Source: DATCJU01 sp036562635 (GTDB taxonomy: Bacteria > Actinomycetota > Actinomycetes > Mycobacteriales > Pseudonocardiaceae). Taken from it: 15,950 bases of DNA. A program made the position numbers and the translations under genes. Of the stretch, positions 12,260-15,950 are shown piece after piece. The stretch spans positions 1 to 15,950 of the forward strand of contig DATCJU010000037.1 in assembly GCA_036562635.1 (NCBI GenBank). Direction: 5' to 3'. A model generated the notes under the pieces. That model had not been told where the DNA came from and searched no databases. It saw nothing but the letters and a program-made list of their open reading frames with translations. Every line of letters starts with the position of its first letter. Within the stretch, counting starts at the first letter, position 1.

Positions 12260-13417
12260 TCACCGCCCCAGGCCGAGCTGGCGGGCGATGAGCATGCGCT
12301 GCACCTCGCTGGTGCCCTCGCCGATCTCCAGGATCTTGGCGTCGCGGTAGAACCGGCCCACCGGGTACTCGTTCATGAACCCGTAGCCACCGAAGATCTG
12401 GGTGGCGTCCCGGGCGTTGTCCATCGCCGCGTTCGAGGCGACCAGCTTGGCGATCGCGGCCTCCTTCTTGAAGGGCTCGCCGCGCAGCATCTTGGCCGCC
12501 GCGTGGTAGTAGGCCAGCCGGGCGGTGTGCGCCCGGGCCTCCATGTCGGCGATCTTGAACTGGATCGCCTGGTAGTGGCCGATCTTGTGCCCGAACGCCT
12601 CGCGCTCCTTGGCGTAGCGCACCGACTCGTCCACACAGCCCTGGGCCAGGCCCACGCTCAGCGCGGCGATGGCCACCCGCCCCTCGTCGAGGGTCTGCAG
12701 GAACTGGGCGTAGCCACGCCCCCGCTCCCCGAGCAGGTTCTCCGCGGGCACCCGGCAGTCGTCGAAGGACAGCTCACGGGTGTCGGAGGCGTTCCACCCG
12801 ACCTTGGAGTACTTCTTGGACACCGTGAAACCGGGGGTGCCGGTCGGCACGATGATCGACGAGTACTCCTTGCGACCGTCCGGCAGCTGCCCGCTCACCG
12901 CGGCCACGGTGACCAGCGCGGTGATGTCGGTGCCCGAGTTGGTGATGAACGCCTTGGTCCCGTTGATCACCCACTCGTCGCCCTCCAGGCGGGCCGTGGT
13001 GCGCATACCGCCCGCGTCGGAGCCGCTGCCGGGCTCGGTCAGGCCGAACGCGGCCAGCTTCTCCCCGGCGCACAGCTGCGGCAGCCAGCGTTCCTTCTGC
13101 TCGGGAGTGCCGAAGCGGTAGATGGGCATCGCGCCGAGCGACACCCCGGCCTCCAGCGTGATCGCCACCGACGAGTCCACGCGGGCCAGCTCCTCCAGCG
13201 CCAGACACAGCGCGAAGTAGTCACCGCCCATGCCCCCGTACTCCTCGGGGAACGGCAGACCGAACAGTCCCATCCGGCCCATCTTGTGCACGATCTCGTA
13301 GGGGAATTCGCCACGCTCGTAGAACTCCCCGATGACCGGGGCGACCTCCTCGCGGGCGAACTCCTCGACGGTCTTGCGGAGGGCCTCGTGCTCCTCGCTC
13401 AGACGGTGGTCCAGCAT
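12260..13417 (-). CDS. Acyl-CoA dehydrogenase (FadE19/AcdA-like)
   Basis: 385 aa, standard for soluble acyl-CoA dehydrogenases, which use FAD to make a 2,3-double bond in acyl-CoA and pass electrons to ETF. N-terminal helical domain 1-120; FAD-contacting beta domain with AFGLTEPGSGSDAGGM (about 123-138) and WVINGTKAFITNSG; C-terminal domain with EREAFG and IFGGYGFMNEYPVGRFYRDA. The catalytic Glu is the E of IGEGTSEVQR (Glu367), the SCAD/MCAD position, whereas human isovaleryl-CoA dehydrogenase has Gly-Ala there and a Glu elsewhere. The ATG at 13417 is preferred over the GTG at 13420: AGGGAG lies 6 nt upstream. It starts 15 nt after the biotin carboxylase stop, so it is the third gene of that operon. 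Context suggests leucine or other branched-chain acyl-CoA breakdown. Confidence 0.93.
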   Translation of the reverse strand: MLDHRLSEEHEALRKTVEEFAREEVAPVIGEFYERGEFPYEIVHKMGRMGLFGLPFPEEYGGMGGDYFALCLALEELARVDSSVAITLEAGVSLGAMPIYRFGTPEQKERWLPQLCAGEKLAAFGLTEPGSGSDAGGMRTTARLEGDEWVINGTKAFITNSGTDITALVTVAAVSGQLPDGRKEYSSIIVPTGTPGFTVSKKYSKVGWNASDTRELSFDDCRVPAENLLGERGRGYAQFLQTLDEGRVAIAALSVGLAQGCVDESVRYAKEREAFGHKIGHYQAIQFKIADMEARAHTARLAYYHAAAKMLRGEPFKKEAAIAKLVASNAAMDNARDATQIFGGYGFMNEYPVGRFYRDAKILEIGEGTSEVQRMLIARQLGLGR

Positions 13418-13432
13418 CACGTGCTCCCTGCC

Positions 13433-15424
13433 TCAGTCCCCACCGGGGTTGCCGGTCGGGGCGACGACTGCCAGCAGTTGGTCCAGACCGACCTGTTGGC
13501 CGGCCCGTACGTGGAGTTCGGAGACGACGCCGTCGATCGGAGCGGTGATGGTGTGCTCCATCTTCATCGCCTCCACGATGAGCAGGGGCTGGCCGGCGGT
13601 GACCTCCTCGCCCTGCTCCACCTTCACGACCAGCACCGTGCCCGGCATGGGGCTGGTGACCGGGCCGCCGGTCGCGGTGGTCTCGTGTCGCGCCGCGGCG
13701 AGCCGCTCGGTCTCGGTCAGCGCCCAGGCCCGGCCACCGGACCCCAGCCAGGTGAGGCCGCCCTCGCGAGCCCAGGCGTACCGGGTGATCCGCCCGCCGT
13801 AGGTGACGGCCAGCTCGTCGCCGTGTCGTTCGATCCGCGCGGGAACCGGCTCGCCGTCCCCGATCGCCACCTCGGCGGCCGCGGCCCGTCCCCGGACCCG
13901 CACCTCGACCGCCTCCCGGCCGGCGACCTCGATCCGCCAGGTCGCCCAGGCGGGCTCCCCGATGCGCCAGCCCCCGGGCACGTCCCAGGGGTCGACGATC
14001 CGGCCGGTAGGTTCCAGCGCCAGCAGCCGTTCCAGGGCGGCCGCCGCCAGGACCTCGTCGGGCACCTCGGTGGTGACCAGGCCGTCCAGCTTGCGCTCCA
14101 CCAGCCCGGTGTCCAGCCGGCCGGCCACCACGTCGGGGTCGGCGAGCAGTGCCCGCAGGAACGGGATGTTGGTGGTCACGCCGAGCAGCACCGCACGGCC
14201 CAGCGCGTCGCGCAGCCGGCGCAGCGCCTCCTCCCGGGTGGCGCCGTGCGCGACGTACTTGGCCAGCATGGGGTCGTAGTCGCTGGTCACCACGCTGCCG
14301 GGCTGCAGCCCGGAGTCCACCCGCACCAGTTCGTCCGGCTCACGCAGAGCCAGTACCCGGCCACCGGTGGGCAGGAAACCCCGCGTGGGGTCCTCGGCGT
14401 AGATCCGGGCCTCCACGGCGTGCCCGGTCAGGCGCACCTGCTCCTGGGTCAGGCCCAGCGGCTCACCGGCGGCCACCCGCAACTGCTGTTCGACCAGGTC
14501 CAGGCCGGTGACCAGCTCGGTGACCGGGTGCTCGACCTGCAGCCGGGTGTTCATCTCCATGAAGAAGAACTCGTCCGGCCGGTCGGCGCTCACGATGTAC
14601 TCGACGGTGCCGGCGCCGACGTAGCCGACCGCCCGGGCGGCGGCCACCGCCGCGGCACCCATCCGGGCCCGGGTGGTCTCGTCCAGCAGCGGGGACGGGG
14701 CCTCCTCGACGATCTTCTGGTGTCGGCGCTGCAGACTGCACTCGCGTTCGCCCAGGTGGATCACGTTGCCGTGCGCGTCGGCCAGCACCTGGATCTCGAT
14801 GTGCCGCGGGTTGGTCACGAACCGCTCGACGAGCAGGGTGTCGTCCCCGAAGGCGGCCCGGGCCTCCCGCCGGGCTGCGGCGATGGCGTCGGTCAGGGCG
14901 CTCGGCTCGGTGACCAGCCGCATCCCCTTGCCACCGCCGCCGGCCGACGGCTTGAGCAGCACCGGGTAACCGATCTCCTCCGCCGCCGCGACCAGGTCCT
15001 CGTCGGTCAGTCCGGGCTCGTTGCGGCCAGGCACCACCGGCACCCCGGCGGCGGAGACGGTCTGCTTGGCGCGGATCTTGTCGCCCATGGTCTCGACGGC
15101 CTCGGGAGGCGGGCCGACGAACACCAGACCGGCCTCGGTGCAGGCCCGGGCGAACGCGGTGTTCTCGGCCAGGAAGCCGTAGCCGGGGTGCACGGCCTGC
15201 GCGCCGGTGGCCAGGGCCGCCTCGACAAGCCGTTCCACGGACAGATAGCTCTCCCGGGCGGCGGCCGGCCCGATCCGCACCGCCACATCGGCTTCCCGCA
15301 CGTGCCGGGCCCCGGCGTCGGCATCGCTGTAGACCGCCACCGAGCGGATGCCCATCCGGCGCAGTGTCGCGATCACCCGGACCGCGATCTCCCCGCGGTT
15401 GGCGACCAGAACGGTGTCGAACAT
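13433..15424 (-). CDS. Acyl-CoA carboxylase alpha subunit (biotin carboxylase + BCCP), AccA1/MccA-like
   Basis: 663 aa, the size of fused biotin carboxylase-BCCP subunits. Order: N-terminal carboxylase domain (FDTVLVANRGEIAVRVIATL at the start), ATP-grasp with KPSAGGGGKGMRLV (about 160-173), HIEIQVLAD, ECSLQRRHQKIVEEAPSP and FFFMEMNTRLQVEHPVTE (catalytic loop), C-terminal carboxylase domain to about 450, a linker/BT-like region, then biotinyl domain with EAMKMEHT, biotinylated Lys621. It carboxylates biotin with ATP and bicarbonate; the partner is the carboxyltransferase encoded 17 nt upstream. The ATG at 15424 is taken because the domain begins there, with GAGGGGG about 12 nt upstream; a TTG two codons earlier-plus is possible. 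Linkage to an AccD1/MccB-type partner and an acyl-CoA dehydrogenase points to 3-methylcrotonyl-CoA carboxylase of leucine degradation rather than acetyl-CoA carboxylase. Confidence 0.93.
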   Translation of the reverse strand: MFDTVLVANRGEIAVRVIATLRRMGIRSVAVYSDADAGARHVREADVAVRIGPAAARESYLSVERLVEAALATGAQAVHPGYGFLAENTAFARACTEAGLVFVGPPPEAVETMGDKIRAKQTVSAAGVPVVPGRNEPGLTDEDLVAAAEEIGYPVLLKPSAGGGGKGMRLVTEPSALTDAIAAARREARAAFGDDTLLVERFVTNPRHIEIQVLADAHGNVIHLGERECSLQRRHQKIVEEAPSPLLDETTRARMGAAAVAAARAVGYVGAGTVEYIVSADRPDEFFFMEMNTRLQVEHPVTELVTGLDLVEQQLRVAAGEPLGLTQEQVRLTGHAVEARIYAEDPTRGFLPTGGRVLALREPDELVRVDSGLQPGSVVTSDYDPMLAKYVAHGATREEALRRLRDALGRAVLLGVTTNIPFLRALLADPDVVAGRLDTGLVERKLDGLVTTEVPDEVLAAAALERLLALEPTGRIVDPWDVPGGWRIGEPAWATWRIEVAGREAVEVRVRGRAAAAEVAIGDGEPVPARIERHGDELAVTYGGRITRYAWAREGGLTWLGSGGRAWALTETERLAAARHETTATGGPVTSPMPGTVLVVKVEQGEEVTAGQPLLIVEAMKMEHTITAPIDGVVSELHVRAGQQVGLDQLLAVVAPTGNPGGD

Positions 15425-15441
15425 GCTGGTCAACAGCCCCC

Positions 15442-15950
15442 TCACATCCGGAAGACGCCGTAGCGGATCGGTTCCAGCGGCGCGTTGGCCGCGGCGGACA
15501 GGGCGAGCCCGAGCACGGTGCGGGTGTCCATCGGGTCGATGACCCCGTCGTCCCACAGCCGGGCGGTGGAGTAGTAGGGGTGGCCCTGCCGCTCGTACTG
15601 CTCGCGGATCGGCTTCTTGAACTCCTCCTCGGCCTCGGCCGACCACTGCTCCCCGCGGGCCTCCAGCTGGTCGCGGCGCACGGTGGCCAGCACCGAGGCG
15701 GCCTGTTCCCCGCCCATGACCGAGATCCGGGCGTTGGGCCACATCCACAGGAAGCGCGGCGAGTAGGCCCGCCCGCACATCGAGTAGTTGCCGGCGCCGA
15801 AGGAGCCGCCGATGATCACGGTGAACTTGGGCACCCGTGCGCAGGCCACCGCGGTGACCATCTTCGCCCCGTTCTTGGCGATACCGCCGGCCTCGTACTC
15901 GCGGCCGACCATGAAGCCGGTGATGTTCTGCAGGAACACCAGCGGGATGC
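15442..15950 (-). CDS. Acyl-CoA carboxylase beta subunit, AccD1/MccB-like (partial, N-terminus off the right edge)
   Basis: The last 168 codons are visible, open to the window edge (first codons read Ile-Pro-Leu-Val-Phe-Leu-Gln-Asn). This is the C-terminal carboxyltransferase lobe: ITGFMVGREYEAGGIAKNGA, KMVTAVACARVPKFTVIIGG, SFGAGNYSMCGRAY (oxyanion/biotin site), WMWPNARISVMGGEQAASVL, and the end GHPYYSTARLWDDGVIDPMD then TRTVLGLALS, closing in GVFRM. The GNYSMCGRAY and GGEQAASVL forms and the FRM end are those of methylcrotonyl-CoA carboxylase beta subunits. It transfers CO2 from biotin to the acyl-CoA. First visible gene of the minus-strand operon that continues with the alpha subunit and acyl-CoA dehydrogenase; the order matches M. 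tuberculosis accD1-accA1-fadE19. Confidence 0.93.
   Translation of the reverse strand, partial: IPLVFLQNITGFMVGREYEAGGIAKNGAKMVTAVACARVPKFTVIIGGSFGAGNYSMCGRAYSPRFLWMWPNARISVMGGEQAASVLATVRRDQLEARGEQWSAEAEEEFKKPIREQYERQGHPYYSTARLWDDGVIDPMDTRTVLGLALSAAANAPLEPIRYGVFRM

Noticed and set aside
12257..15463. 1068-codon open frame on the plus strand
   Set aside because: Antisense shadow of the acyl-CoA dehydrogenase and biotin carboxylase genes; Pro/Gly/His/Arg-rich, low complexity, no domain. The minus-strand products are unmistakable.

Overview
The window is high-GC DNA with strong G/C preference at third codon positions, many GTG starts and gene families typical of mycelial actinomycetes (SigB/SigF-type sigma with a linked RsbW-like protein, DUF6480, AldO-type alditol oxidase, AccA1/AccD1-type carboxylase). 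I infer an actinobacterium, probably of the Pseudonocardiales/Streptomycetales breadth; the genus cannot be fixed from sequence alone. No tRNA, rRNA, CRISPR array, insertion sequence or phage gene was seen.

Layout. Positions 90-1321 (+) hold an RsbW-like anti-sigma factor overlapping a SigB/SigF-family sigma factor. Positions 1359-1680 carry the wreck of a family 9 glycosyltransferase (one-base frameshift plus a large internal deletion). A TetR regulator (1779-2486, -) faces a divergent NAD(P)-binding reductase/epimerase-like gene (2598-3500, +) across a compound palindromic operator. A classical SDR protein (3529-4704, -) has lost the catalytic Tyr and Lys; a small hypothetical gene lies upstream of it (4767-5048, -). 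The divergent region 5049-5205 contains GGGTA-type boxes that look like SigB/SigF promoters, followed by two small one-helix membrane proteins (5206-5439, DUF6480; 5487-5711). Next come an alditol oxidase (5882-7126, -), a two-pore-helix-type K+ channel (7415-7999, +) and a LapA-like membrane protein (8406-8636, +). These last two are interleaved with two transporter remnants on the minus strand (MFS N-terminus 8020-8172; AI-2E family C-terminus 8679-8852).

Positions 8884-10582 (-) form a serine deaminase unit: promoter, tandem glycine riboswitch (10321-10515) and sdaA. Upstream are a glycine-rich small membrane protein (10678-10899, -), a near-perfect 29-bp palindrome (10931-10959) and an uncharacterised polytopic membrane protein (11069-12151, +) that looks leaderless. 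Two strong hairpins (12170-12253) separate it from a convergent catabolic operon running off the right edge: carboxyltransferase (partial), biotin carboxylase/BCCP and acyl-CoA dehydrogenase, consistent with leucine/branched-chain acid degradation.

How the parts fit: the left half looks like a stress/envelope region (general-stress sigma, small membrane proteins, ion channel, sugar-alcohol oxidase) that is also a site of gene decay, with three separate gene fragments. The right half is central amino-acid catabolism (serine/glycine, leucine). The least ordinary items are the active-site-less SDR, the RsbW-like protein without its N-box Asn, the GGGTA promoters placed almost on a start codon, and the palindrome beside the unknown membrane protein.
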